This document shows, piece after piece, positions 1 to 8,213 of a stretch of DNA of 64,000 nt. Where the stretch lies: contig NZ_JAUSUB010000018.1 in assembly GCF_030813235.1 (NCBI RefSeq), positions 1 to 64,000 on the forward strand, given 5' to 3'. A program made the position numbers and the translations under genes. The DNA comes from Cytobacillus purgationiresistens. GTDB lineage: Bacteria > Bacillota > Bacilli > Bacillales > Cytobacillaceae. The notes under the pieces are model-generated. The model searched no databases and was not told the DNA's origin. It worked only from the letters and a program-made list of their open reading frames with translations. The stretch's first letter is position 1; the number at the start of each line of letters is the position of its first letter.

Positions 1-405
1 GCACTAGTTGATTAAACTAGTTACCCCTATGACCGAGTGACAGGCAAACCGGGCACTAGTTGATTAAACTAGTTACCCCTCTGACCGAGTGACAGGCAAA
101 CAGGGCACTAGTTGATTAAACTAGTTACCCCTATGACCGAGTGACAGGCAAACCGGGCACTAGTTGATTAAACTAGTTACCCACCGAGTGACAGGCAAAC
201 CGGGCACTAGTTGATTAAACTAGTTACCCCTATGACCGAGTGACAGGCAAACCGGGCACTAGTTGATTAAACTAGTTACCCCTCTGACCGAGTGACAGAC
301 AAACAGGGCACTAGTTGATTAAACTAGTTACCCCTCTGACCGAGTGACAGGCAAACCGGTCACTAGTTGATTAATCTATTTACCCTACCAATCCAGTGCC
401 TGAAC
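1..405. repeat. Tandem array of 52-bp hairpin repeats
   Basis: Seven units start at 1, 53, 105, 157, 204, 256 and 308, and a degraded eighth starts at 360. The period is 52 bp except for the fourth unit, which lacks 5 bp. Each unit holds a perfect 7-bp inverted repeat, ACTAGTT-GATTA-AACTAGT, bracketed by GGG and CCC, then a spacer with GACCGAGTGACAGGCAAA. Units differ at only a few positions (ctat/ctct, accgg/acagg). The array continues off the left edge of the window. Related but diverged copies lie near 24.87 kb and 33.77 kb. Units carry no variable spacers, so it is not a CRISPR array. Confidence 0.95.
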
Positions 406-440
406 AGATTCAGATACATTTTCAAGAAAGATCTCTAAAA

Positions 441-486
441 ACAAAAACAGTTGGAGAAAAAATATACTTTTCTCCAACCGTTTTAT
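441..486. terminator. Hairpin terminator next to the chemotaxis receptor remnant
   Basis: The stem CAGTTGGAGAAAA/TTTTCTCCAACCG is flanked by A-rich and T-rich tracts, so it could work in both directions. On the minus strand it lies just past the stop of the methyl-accepting protein fragment. Confidence 0.75.
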
Positions 487-511
487 TCTTGGGATAGCCC
501 CATTTTTACCT

Positions 512-995
512 TTATTGATCCTGGGTTGTCATTTCCTTTAAAGACCTGCTTAATTTCTTGATTTCAGCAACAGATTTGTTAATGGATGAAATCATATCAT
601 GCTCATCCTCTAGTGTCGCCACGATTTCCTCTGTTGAAGCAGCATTTTCTTCAGATATATTAGCAATGTTCTCTATCTGCATTTGAATATGGGAGAACGA
701 GTCTGTTGCCGACTTAATTTCACTCATACCTTTTGACAAATCCGTATTTGTCTCCTGAAATGCATCTTTGATTTCAGTGAAATAGGAAGCTACTTCATTC
801 AAAAGATTTTGTCCTTCAATGACTGCCGCTTCCCCCTCGATGGATTTTTCCCATGCTTCCTTCGATTTATGGAAAAGCGTGTTCGTCACTTCTGAAATGG
901 AAACAGTGATATTTGCACTTTGCTCAGCAAGCTTTCGCACTACATCAGCAACTACCGCAAACCCTTTCCCCTGTTCACCTGCACGTGCTGATTCA
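512..995 (-). pseudogene. Methyl-accepting chemotaxis protein, C-terminal fragment
   Basis: About 160 codons encode the second half of an MCP cytoplasmic signalling hairpin. The hallmark ARAGEQGKGFAVVADVVRKL follows a broken start, and a long coiled coil leads to the stop. In intact receptors the tip residues just before this motif continue into a long N-terminal arm, HAMP and membrane segments, all absent here. Homology stops at about position 995, where a ketopantoate reductase fragment begins on the other strand. The frame stays open to about 1036, but those codons belong to the neighbouring remnant read backwards. I see no proper start or ribosome site. It is a truncated, non-functional remnant. 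Confidence 0.85.
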
Positions 996-997
996 AG

Positions 998-1162
998 GGT
1001 ATTAACGGTGTCGCTTCTGCAAAAGACAAAGAGCATGGCGTTCGTACGCCATTTAATGACTTAGTAGTCACACTTGTGAAAGAAGCTGAGACAAATCACT
1101 CCATACCTCAATTTGAGCAAAACATCAAATTCTTTGAGGAATTAGTGAAAACCGAAATTTAA
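998..1162 (+). pseudogene. 2-dehydropantoate 2-reductase (PanE-like), C-terminal fragment
   Basis: The open frame ending with TAA at 1160-1162 reads INGVASAKDKEHGVRTPFND and continues LVVTLVKEAE. This matches the C-terminal helical domain of the ketopantoate reductase family, where an NG...HGVPTPxN signature precedes the final helices. The whole NADP-binding Rossmann domain is missing, and there is no start codon or ribosome site. Its 5' boundary coincides with the 5' boundary of the opposite-strand MCP fragment. The simplest reading is one deletion that removed both 5' halves of a divergent gene pair. Confidence 0.7.
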
Positions 1163-1170
1163 TAGGAACT

Positions 1171-1209
1171 AAAAAGACAGGTGGATAAAACCTCCACCTG
1201 TCTCCTTTT
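1171..1209. terminator. Bidirectional terminator between convergent panE remnant and TauE gene
   Basis: GACAGGTGGA pairs with TCCACCTGTC around a short loop, with A-rich sequence on the left and CCTTTT on the right. It serves the minus-strand permease gene and the old plus-strand reductase gene. Confidence 0.8.
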
Positions 1210-1215
1210 CTGTCT

Positions 1216-1932
1216 TTACCACAAACTCTCCACCAGCAAATACAGCCCTGTAAACAGCAAAATAATATAAGTAAATATCTGAAAGACACGTTGGCTGACC
1301 CATTTGAAAAGAATTTGTCCAGCAAAGATTCCTAATATAGCAATCGGTATTGCCGCTCCACTAGAAATCCAAACAGTCTTTGTTGTTCCAGCAAATATCA
1401 TTTGAATCAGCAAACTGATTACATATATAAACAAATAAAAGGCAAGCGTTGTCCCACGTAGCTTTTTCTTTTCCGTATCCGTACCCGAAAAGTAAAGTAG
1501 TAACGGTGGTCCTGGCATGCCAATGCTCGTTGTCAATGCCCCTGACATGCTACCAACACCCAGATCTCTTCCACTTGTTTGGTGAAGCCTAAATTGAAGC
1601 ATCATGAGAATCGTTAATACTAGCACCATAAGACCAATCGCTATTTTAAGCCATTCTATATCAATAAATAAAAAGATAATCATCCCTATTGGCAGTCCTA
1701 ACGTACTCCCAAGCACCAGCCTTTTTAATATCCCCTTGTCAATATCCTTGCTGACTCTGCCCATTAATGAAAGCGAAATAAACAGCGATAAAATCAAGTT
1801 GATTTGAATGGCCTCAGCCGGTTGGAATAACAATAATAAAAAAGGAGTAGCCAAGATAGAGAACCCAAAGCCTGTACTAGCTTGAAGGACCGAGGCAACA
1901 AAGATAATAATAAAAAACAAAAAGATTTCCAT
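1216..1932 (-). CDS. TauE/SafE family sulfite/anion exporter-like permease
   Basis: The 238-residue protein is almost wholly membrane-embedded, with about seven to eight hydrophobic segments. It starts with ASVLQASTGFGFSILATPF, the typical N-terminal repeat signature of the TauE/SafE (DUF81) family. The second repeat is visible as GALTTSIGMPGPPLLLYF. The length is normal for the family. The start is set by a GAGGTG ribosome site 10 nt upstream of the ATG. Family members export sulfite, sulfoacetate or other organosulfur anions; the substrate cannot be read from the sequence. It stands alone, facing the deacetylase gene's direction of transcription, with a shared terminator downstream. Confidence 0.85.
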   Translation of the reverse strand: MEIFLFFIIIFVASVLQASTGFGFSILATPFLLLLFQPAEAIQINLILSLFISLSLMGRVSKDIDKGILKRLVLGSTLGLPIGMIIFLFIDIEWLKIAIGLMVLVLTILMMLQFRLHQTSGRDLGVGSMSGALTTSIGMPGPPLLLYFSGTDTEKKKLRGTTLAFYLFIYVISLLIQMIFAGTTKTVWISSGAAIPIAILGIFAGQILFKWVSQRVFQIFTYIILLFTGLYLLVESLW

Positions 1933-1999
1933 ATAAAAAACACCTCAACAAAGAAAAAAAAACTACTATTTTAGTTTCTTCTTTTAACCTAATTTCCCT

Positions 2000-3094
2000 T
2001 TAATGATTGACCAAGTATTTAAATCCTGATAAATCTGTACTGTAATTAATCCGAATTCTTTTCATCTCGTATGGAGATTCACTTGTATTGGCAATACCCT
2101 GATGGGTCGTTACAGCAAACTCATAATATTTCTGCGTTTCTTCTATTACTCTATTATCATACTTTCCAGCAGGATAGGCAATGGCAATAACCTTCTCACC
2201 TGTAATACCTTCAAGCTTAAATTTAATCTCATTTAATTCCTGTTCAAAATCAGTAATCTCTGTCAAGGATGGGTGTGTTTCAGTGTGAGATTGAATGGAA
2301 ATAATGCCAGAGGCGGCCATTTCCTTTAATTGTTCTGTAGATAAACCTGTTTTTTTATCAATCTTGCTGCCTATCATAAAGATTGTTGCTTTTGCCTGGA
2401 AATCTTCATCATCCAGCTTCTGCAATATTAGATAAGCATTCATATTATTTTTATAGCCATCATCAAAAGTAATCAATACTGGCTTTTCAATACCTTCTAA
2501 ATTTACTAAGTCTGCAAAGGAAATTGGCGTAAAACCCTCTGATTTTAAATATTGCATCTGGCTTTCGAAATTTGCTGGCGTGACGTAAAGCTCCTGCCCG
2601 CCTTTACCATTATATTCATCTATCGCATGATACATTAAAATAACTACATCACGCTCTTCAGTCATAGTTACAGAGATATTTCCTACTAACTGCTGCCGAT
2701 GAGATTCTTGCAAATAATTTTTATGCACATAGCCCTTATCTCCTCCGTAAGAAACCTCCAGCCACTCGCCATCAGCAGAAAGATATGTAAGCTCTTCCCC
2801 TTTAGGAATGGTTGTTATGATAGGATTTTCGCCAGAGGGACCTTCCCTCAAGTTCAAAAGTTCGGTTGTATGATAGACAATTAAAGGCTCAGCCCTATCG
2901 TCATGCAAAGGGATAGTAAATTCATCTTCAACAGATAATTTCTGTGTCTCTTGGTTCCCGTCCAAGGATACTTGTTTAGTTGCCTCAAATAAATCATTCT
3001 CCACTGTCACAGGCTCCCTCACTCCACAACCCCAAGAAAATAATATAGCCAGACTCATCATAGATAACAAAGCAAAATACTTACTACATTTCAT
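2000..3094 (-). CDS. Lipoprotein SH3-domain polysaccharide deacetylase
   Basis: Starting at the ATG at 3094 (ribosome site AAAGGGTAG, 8 nt upstream), the product is 364 residues. It has a lipoprotein signal peptide ending in a SWGC lipobox near residue 23, then a bacterial SH3 domain (about residues 70-130, NLREGPSGENP to GYVHKNYL). The C-terminal half is a NodB-type deacetylase domain: motif 1 ITFDDGYKNN, zinc motif HTETHPSLT and the substrate-groove motif AYPAGKYD. Enzymes of this kind remove acetyl groups from cell-wall or surface polysaccharides outside the membrane, with the SH3 domain probably binding peptidoglycan. The exact substrate is not determinable. Confidence 0.88.
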   Translation of the reverse strand: MKCSKYFALLSMMSLAILFSWGCGVREPVTVENDLFEATKQVSLDGNQETQKLSVEDEFTIPLHDDRAEPLIVYHTTELLNLREGPSGENPIITTIPKGEELTYLSADGEWLEVSYGGDKGYVHKNYLQESHRQQLVGNISVTMTEERDVVILMYHAIDEYNGKGGQELYVTPANFESQMQYLKSEGFTPISFADLVNLEGIEKPVLITFDDGYKNNMNAYLILQKLDDEDFQAKATIFMIGSKIDKKTGLSTEQLKEMAASGIISIQSHTETHPSLTEITDFEQELNEIKFKLEGITGEKVIAIAYPAGKYDNRVIEETQKYYEFAVTTHQGIANTSESPYEMKRIRINYSTDLSGFKYLVNH

Positions 3095-3182
3095 TTTGAC
3101 TACCCTTTCTAAAAGAACATTATATACCATTATTTACTATATAAGGATGATATTACTCTGTAAAGCACTCTCTATTGAAAAA

Positions 3183-3215
3183 CAAAAAAAGATTCCTACT
3201 AAAGTAAGAATCCTA
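3183..3215 (-). terminator. Terminator after CorA-like remnant
   Basis: GGATTCTTACTTTAGTAGG pairs as a short hairpin followed by a T tract when read on the minus strand. Confidence 0.7.
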
Positions 3216-3220
3216 GCATA

Positions 3221-3640
3221 TTAACGAATCTGGTTTTTCCGGCTTTTTAACCAGTCTTTTATGAAAACAGCTCCCAGAATAAGTGAAATGAATACCCCTG
3301 TCGTTGTCACCAGGACAGCAATCCACTCGAATATTGAGTAGTTGCCCATTTTATTCCAAGGGATTCTACCTTGCCAATCCTCAATGATTAAATTCATACC
3401 GAAGAGACCGGATATCGTTGAGAAAATAGTTAGGATTTGTAATAAGTAATTCATGCTTTTATCAGAGATGCTCTGCTGGTTTTGGTAAAGGAAGGAAAGC
3501 CTCTCTTTCACCTCCTGGTAGAGTTCTTCCACGCGGAAAATCCCACCTAATATTCTCGAAATTTCTTTACCGGATGTAGTGCTGTTGACCTCTGATATAT
3601 AATATTTTGTGGAAAATTGTGTGATCGTTTTTGGTAATCG
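3221..3640 (-). pseudogene. CorA-family Mg2+ transporter-like C-terminal fragment
   Basis: The frame is open for about 140 codons from an in-frame TAA at 3641-3643 to the stop at 3221. It contains a long helix (VEELYQEVKERLSFLYQNQQ), then a membrane segment ending in FGMNL, the GMN signature of CorA channels, then a charged loop (IEDWQGRIPW) and a second membrane segment. The large N-terminal cytoplasmic domain of CorA (over 200 residues) is missing. A GTG at 3532 could give a 103-residue product, but homology runs upstream of it without a start, so I read it as a 5'-truncated gene. Confidence 0.65.
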
Positions 3641-3643
3641 TTA

Positions 3644-3974
3644 GCGTATAATATCTGCGTTTTGTCGGCTGAACCCCAAAAATAATATACTAAAATTAGC
3701 ACGTTTTTATTTTTCTACTAAATTCTTCGAAAAAGAAATATTCTGAGGTTGAAAATCAAGTACTTACTGTTTTTGTTTTTGGATGGCAGTAGTACCTCTT
3801 GATGCGGGACCGATGTAATAATGTGTCGTATATTTACTAATTAATTATAAGATATTTTAAAATATTTCAAATTTTGTGTTGTATAATTTAAAGAGATTTA
3901 GTAAAATTTTACCTGCATGCAACATGGATATATATACCTTTTAATACAAAAAATTAAAAAAGAGGAGATAACAA
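3644..3974. other. Intergenic region upstream of secreted protein gene
   Basis: A+T-rich DNA with no convincing frame on either strand. Its last 60 bases must hold the promoter of the gene at 3975. I see no clear -35/-10 pair and no riboswitch fold. Confidence 0.5.
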
Positions 3975-4448
3975 GTGAATAAAGTAAAAATATCTATCTT
4001 ATCTATTGTGTTTATGTTTTTTTGGGGCACAATAAATACAAGTGCAGCAGAACAAACTGAAAATATTAATGTTTCCACAGAGCCTCCTATTGTCGAAGAT
4101 GAAGTATTGAATGGTGAAATAACTCCATTTGGATTAAACAAACCTGGTGCAGGTGCATATATTGATCTTAGATATCAAAAGATGAATGTTTCTGGTTCAG
4201 CGCAAGCAAGCACCTTATATACAAATAATCATTTTAAAGGTAAAACTTTAGTTCATATGGATCTTTGGAATCATACCAATCGCACACTAACTGTAAAAAT
4301 ATACAAACGAGGAAGTCTTATAGCACATAAGACTATTACAATAAGTCCAAATAGTGGTGTGTATACTCCCATCTCTGGATTGAATGCAAATGACCTTTAT
4401 TATGCAGCTTTCTATGCACCGAGTAATTTTAGTGGCTCATTTCAGTAA
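3975..4448 (+). CDS. Small secreted protein of unknown function
   Basis: The GTG start at 3975 is chosen from the GAGGAG ribosome site 8 nt upstream. The 157-residue product has a clean Sec signal peptide (KVKISILSIVFMFFWGTI, cleavage after TSAAA-like TSA-A near residue 25). The mature part is about 130 residues and looks all-beta, with repeated aromatic/Asn-rich strands such as VHMDLWNHTNRTLTVKIYKR and YYAAFYAPSNFSGSF. This suggests a beta-sandwich or immunoglobulin-like fold for an extracellular protein. I do not recognise the family. A strong terminator follows, so it is monocistronic. It is more A+T-rich than the chromosomal housekeeping genes and may be acquired. Confidence 0.75.
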   Translation: MNKVKISILSIVFMFFWGTINTSAAEQTENINVSTEPPIVEDEVLNGEITPFGLNKPGAGAYIDLRYQKMNVSGSAQASTLYTNNHFKGKTLVHMDLWNHTNRTLTVKIYKRGSLIAHKTITISPNSGVYTPISGLNANDLYYAAFYAPSNFSGSFQ

Positions 4449-4479
4449 TCAAATAAATTTGTAAGTTCCAATAGAAAAA

Positions 4480-4518
4480 AATATTAACACCACAAATTTT
4501 AGTGGTGTTAATATTTTT
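4480..4518 (+). terminator. Terminator of the secreted protein gene
   Basis: AATATTAACACCAC pairs with GTGGTGTTAATATT around CAAATTTTA and is followed by TTTTTG. Confidence 0.85.
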
Positions 4519-4559
4519 GTGAATAGACTTTTTAAAATAGTAAAATATTTTCAAATAGG

Positions 4560-5357
4560 GTGAATTTAGTGACAACATCTACTCTTAAATTTATAGCACT
4601 TTTCGCTATGTTAGTTGATCATATTGGACAATTTATTCCATATACACCTGAATGGTTTGGTTGGATTGGGAGAATCGCTGCTCCTATTTTTATTTATTGT
4701 ATCACTATAGGTTATATGCATACTTCAAACAGAATAAAGTATTTGTCACGTATGTATTCCTTTAGTGTTTTTATGGCATTCTTAAATCTTTTTATTAACT
4801 ACTATTTTAATGATACATATAACTATATTACTAATAATTTTTTTACTCCTTTGTTCTTAATTGGTTTTATTATATTTATAATTGATAAAAGAGAAGTAAA
4901 ATATATCATTTATTTTATTATTTGGCAGATTCTATCAACCTTAGCTTGTTTCTTTTTTGCTGAAGTGATTTCATTACCTAATCTTAACAATACTCAACCA
5001 ATATATTTATTTTATGGCTCGCTATTTGGAAATGTGTTTTTTTCAGAAGGTGGATTCTTATTTATTATTTTAGGAGTTTTATTTTATTTTATGAAAGATA
5101 ATAAAGTAAAAGTTGCTATCTCTTATAGTTTTTTTTCTATTATTACTTTTCTAGTATTTCATAAATGGGGAAGCAGCATGAATGCTATACTTTATTACTT
5201 GTTCCCTTTTGCAAACTATCAATGGATGATGATAGCTGCTCTTCCTTTTATATTATTTTATAATGGTAAAAAAGGAATTGAGATAAAATATTTTTTCTAT
5301 GTATTCTATCCAGTACATATCGTCATTTTATATATAATCGGAGTATTAATAAAATAA
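4560..5357 (+). CDS. TraX family integral membrane protein
   Basis: The 265-residue product has about eight membrane segments. It opens with STLKFIALFAMLVDHIGQFI followed by FGWIGRIAAPIFIYCITIGY, the recognisable TraX signature (LKxIAxxxMLxDHIG, then GRxAFPIFxF). TraX of the F plasmid N-acetylates pilin; chromosomal TraX-like proteins in Firmicutes are putative membrane acyltransferases with unknown substrates. The GTG at 4560 is used as start; a second GTG at 4569 is equally possible. No conjugation genes are nearby, so a role in pilus modification is unlikely here. Strongly A+T-rich, like its neighbour. Confidence 0.75.
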   Translation: MNLVTTSTLKFIALFAMLVDHIGQFIPYTPEWFGWIGRIAAPIFIYCITIGYMHTSNRIKYLSRMYSFSVFMAFLNLFINYYFNDTYNYITNNFFTPLFLIGFIIFIIDKREVKYIIYFIIWQILSTLACFFFAEVISLPNLNNTQPIYLFYGSLFGNVFFSEGGFLFIILGVLFYFMKDNKVKVAISYSFFSIITFLVFHKWGSSMNAILYYLFPFANYQWMMIAALPFILFYNGKKGIEIKYFFYVFYPVHIVILYIIGVLIK

Positions 5358-5360
5358 GGT

Positions 5361-5390
5361 TTAACATCAATTTATTGATGTCTTTGCTAT
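5361..5390 (+). terminator. Weak terminator after TraX-like gene
   Basis: ACATCAA-TTTA-TTGATGT is followed by CTTTG. It is a short stem with a poor T tract. Confidence 0.45.
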
Positions 5391-5722
5391 TAATGGAGTA
5401 CAGATAGTAAAATGGAAATATTGTATGTTAAGGATATTATAGTGGAGAAATTTGCAATGGTTCAGTTGCATGTACGGAAGTTGATGTTAAATCGGATAAT
5501 AAAGTTGTTTCTCTAGTCTAAGGGGACTACTGGTTGTAGCCCTTTATGAGAAATCTTACATCCTAATAGCAATCGCTTGCGAATTTAAAAAACCGCTCCT
5601 TTAAATGGAACGATTTTTTGGCTTTCTTCAATACTCCATAGGAATGATGTTATAATATAATAATGGACCGTACTTCAAGGGGGGCGGCTCACTCCATTCC
5701 ATTAGGGAGGGGGGTGAGACGT
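5391..5722. other. Intergenic remnant region with toxin leader
   Basis: There is no complete gene. A short plus-strand open stretch (about 5440-5520, GEICNGSVACTEVDVKSD) ends in TAA and may be the tail of a lost secreted protein; it is too short to name. A hairpin at about 5597-5625 (CGCTCC/GGAACG then T6) may be a terminator. The last 60 bases carry the G-rich leader typical of small holin-like toxin genes. Confidence 0.4.
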
Positions 5723-5776
5723 ATGACAATATTTCAAAGCTTGATGCTTTATATAGACTATCATGAAGAGCAGTAG
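5723..5776 (+). pseudogene. Relic of a holin-like type I toxin gene
   Basis: A 17-codon frame, MTIFQSLMLYIDYHEEQ, begins like the small membrane toxins of Bacillus type I toxin-antitoxin systems (MTxFQALMLMI...), but stops before the transmembrane helix is complete. The leader has a G-rich ribosome site (GGGAGGGGGGTGAGAC) and the frame runs into an inverted repeat, AAGAGCAGTA...TACTGCTCTT, the usual 3' hairpin of such loci. The retained head, leader and hairpin with a lost middle suggest an internal deletion that inactivated the toxin. Confidence 0.5.
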
Positions 5777-5812
5777 TTAACGTTTTCTACGTTATCTTAC
5801 TGCTCTTTGTTT
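5764..5812 (+). terminator. 3' hairpin of the toxin relic
   Basis: GAAGAGCAGTA pairs with TACTGCTCTT across a loop containing a smaller AACG/CGTT pair, followed by GTTTT. Confidence 0.7.
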
Positions 5813-5835
5813 TAGGGTTAAATACATAATATATT

Positions 5836-6905
5836 GTGCCAGAAGACAAAAAAATTTCTGATAGAAGGCATAACCGTGAGGGTAAAATTAAATATATCCC
5901 TGATGATATCTGGAATCAAGTATTAGATCATCTTGAATTACTTCCCAAAAAATTTGTTCCTATACTAATAGTATTGGAGGCTTCAGGATTTCGAGTAAGT
6001 GATGTTGTATCACTAAAATTGGACTGTTTATTAAAACAACAGGATGGATGGTGGTTAGTTGGAGATCAGAGTAAAGTAAAATATAAATCTCATAAGGTAC
6101 CAATTTCTGAAGAAGTAGCAAAAACAATCATTGCACAACAAAAACTGACGAAACAATTGTCGAACCAAATTAATAACCCAAATAATTATTTGTTTCCTAC
6201 TCTATCAGGAGTTCGAGTAGGAAATCCTATTTCTCCTAATACTTTATCAAGGAATTTAAATAAATTGGCTCAAGAATGTGAGATAAGAGATCAAAACGGA
6301 GAGATATATTTTTTAAAAAACATGGGTTCCGCCATAGGTATGGAGTGAACTTAATAAATAATGGAATGAAATTAATACATGTTCAAAAGTTAATGGCACA
6401 TGCAAGTCCAGAAATGACTTTGGTTTATGCCCAAATTCATGATCGTACTTTACGAGAAGAATGGGAGCAAGCAAGAAGTAAAGGGGCTATTAGGCTAGAA
6501 TTATCAGGAGAGGTAATTTCGGCTGATATTTCCTCTCAGGCAGAAGAAAACGGAATAGAGTTAGAATGAATTAGACATAATTTAGATTCAATTAGACTAG
6601 AGCATGGCTTTTGTATTAAAAGCCCCAAATTAAACTGTGATTTCCTAAATCAATCGTTGGATGCTCCTTGTATTAAAAATAACTGTCGGAGCTTTCATGT
6701 GGATCAGACATTCCTTTCTTTTTATGAGGAGCAAGTTCATAAAATGGAAGAAGATATAAAGATATACAAACGAGCGAAACGTGAGAGACCTATAGAACTT
6801 ATTTCAGAGAAATTAAAACGATATAAGCAAATTGTTAACGGATTAAAAAATGGTGAGGGGATTTACGGAATATCTAAAGAAAAGAGAGAAGATTTGCCAA
6901 AAAAG
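5836..6905 (+). pseudogene. Tn554-like TnpB tyrosine recombinase, truncated with frameshift and nonsense mutation
   Basis: This is the C-terminal catalytic half of a Tn554-type tyrosine recombinase. The first catalytic Arg lies in EASGFRVSDV. The HxxR box (HGFRHRYG) only appears if the frame is shifted at the T6A6 homopolymer near 6307-6318; the next frame continues with LMAHASPEMT and the nucleophile Tyr in LVYAQIHD. A TGA at 6567-6569 interrupts ELE-W-IRHNLD, consistent with a Trp TGG to TGA change. After it the same frame gives the Cys-rich zinc region typical of TnpB C-termini (GFCI...LNCDF...APCIKNNCRSFH). The N-terminal half is absent and no start context exists at 5836. Dead by at least three lesions, unless the frameshift is a sequencing artefact. 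Confidence 0.85.
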
Positions 6906-7291
6906 GAAGGTTTGAATAAAAACCCTAATATCAAAGGGATTTCAAGACATGCAAAAGAAAAAACTGAAGTGGCTTATCAGAAAGTTGATAAGGCTATAAA
7001 GGATTTGATAAATGAGAAAGAAATGATAAATTTCAATCATGTTTCTAATAAATCTGGCGTTTCAAAAAGTTTTCTATATAATCATTCTGAATTAAGAGAT
7101 AGAATTGAACACCTACGAAAACAACAAATCGGGCTTAAATCAGCCAAACAATTGAAAAAAAAACCACTGACTCATCAAAAGATGTTATTATTGCTTCCTT
7201 GAAAAACAAAAATGAAGAATTAAAAAAGGAAAACAAAGAGTTAAAATTTCAGCTTCAAAGATATCTAAATAAAATATATGACGAAATATAA
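6906..7291 (+). pseudogene. Tn554-like TnpC (DUF6262-type) accessory protein, frameshifted
   Basis: The frame is continuous with the end of the TnpB remnant. It encodes a small DNA-binding region (VNNHVSNKSGVSKSFLYN-like NFNHVSNKSGVSKSFLYN, then ELRDRIEHLR) that matches TnpC-type partners of Tn554 recombinases. At an A9 run near 7155-7163 the frame breaks. Shifting by one base restores a coiled-coil tail (SLKNKNEELKKENKELKFQL) that ends at TAA 7289-7291. No independent start with a well-placed ribosome site is visible, so TnpB and TnpC may have been fused by a small indel. The protein normally assists TnpA/TnpB in site-specific transposition. Confidence 0.75.
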
Positions 7292-7441
7292 AAAGTACCA
7301 AAAGATACAAGATATTGTTCCATTCAATCAGATGTTTGAAAAATCAGTTTAATCGGCTTTATGGGGTACAGACATATGCGTTAACAATCAATATATTCCC
7401 CAAAACGAAAATAAAATGAATTTTATTTGGCGGTGTAATCA

Positions 7442-7828
7442 ATGAAAAAAAATAAAATCCCAAAACCAATTTTTAATCTTGGAATTTTACTATTTTTCCT
7501 TATTGGAATTTGGATTTTTAGTGAAATTAGTAACAATATTTCTATAAAAGGAAGACAACCAACCGACATTGGCCATGTTGTCTTTTATCAAGGAACCACA
7601 TATTTTATAAAAGGAGAAAATATCAAGACTTCAGATTTAGAAGGCTTTTCACATGAAGATATCATGTTTTCAAGAAAGTTTGAGGAAGTATCAATAATAA
7701 ATGATAGTGGAATGAAGTTTCTTGGAAAAGGAATAAAAAATGGTGATAAGGTGGCAATTTGGTATGAAGTAGTATTAGAATCATACCCAGCTGAAATTAA
7801 ATTAATCCAAATAGAGAAAAGAGATTAA
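7442..7828 (+). CDS. Membrane-anchored hypothetical protein
   Basis: The 128-residue product has one N-terminal membrane segment (FNLGILLFFLIGIWIFSEI, residues 10-28) and an extracytoplasmic part of about 95 residues. That part is rich in short beta strands (GHVVFYQGTTYFIKGENI, GDKVAIWYEVVLE), suggesting a small beta-barrel or OB-like fold. The start follows a GGCGGTG ribosome site. I do not recognise the family. It lies just right of the transposase remnant, so it may be transposon cargo. Confidence 0.65.
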   Translation: MKKNKIPKPIFNLGILLFFLIGIWIFSEISNNISIKGRQPTDIGHVVFYQGTTYFIKGENIKTSDLEGFSHEDIMFSRKFEEVSIINDSGMKFLGKGIKNGDKVAIWYEVVLESYPAEIKLIQIEKRD

Positions 7829-7988
7829 TATAAAGAAACTTTTAACGAGTTTAAAAATTGATTCATCACCAAATTTTATTCTTTTAACCTTTTTCTGAAA
7901 CGCTACCCTCAAAGGCAGCTGCTTAAAAGGATTACTAAAAGAATGAAAGATAATGCAATCAAAAATCAGGAAGCGATAACATCGACTT

Positions 7989-8213
7989 ATGTCTGTACTC
8001 AGATTATTGAAAAAGGCATTACTTCTGGAAAAAAAGGATTTTCCAGAAGTCCCATATCCTAAAAGCGATTCAAAAAAGGGAAGAGCCAAACTTGAAGAAA
8101 GATATTACAATATGTTATTTGAATTTACCGTAAAGTGGGATTGTTCTTATGCAAAAGCTGCACATAGAATTTTTGTCTATGCTCTTGAAATGGATGGGAG
8201 AGAGCTTCAATGA
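7989..8213 (+). CDS. Small hypothetical protein
   Basis: A 74-residue, mostly helical and basic product (MSVLRLLKKALLLEKKDFPE to AHRIFVYALEMDGRELQ). Its stop overlaps the ATG of the next frame by ATGA, which suggests a translationally coupled pair. There is no strong ribosome site at the annotated ATG. It could be the tail of a decayed gene. No family recognised. Confidence 0.4.
   Translation: MSVLRLLKKALLLEKKDFPEVPYPKSDSKKGRAKLEERYYNMLFEFTVKWDCSYAKAAHRIFVYALEMDGRELQ

Noticed and set aside
1-405. CRISPR array
   Set aside because: Units are continuous tandem copies with no unique spacers, and no cas genes are near.
1125-1325. 66-residue minus-strand frame at the TauE 3' end
   Set aside because: It overlaps the permease gene in another frame and spans its terminator.
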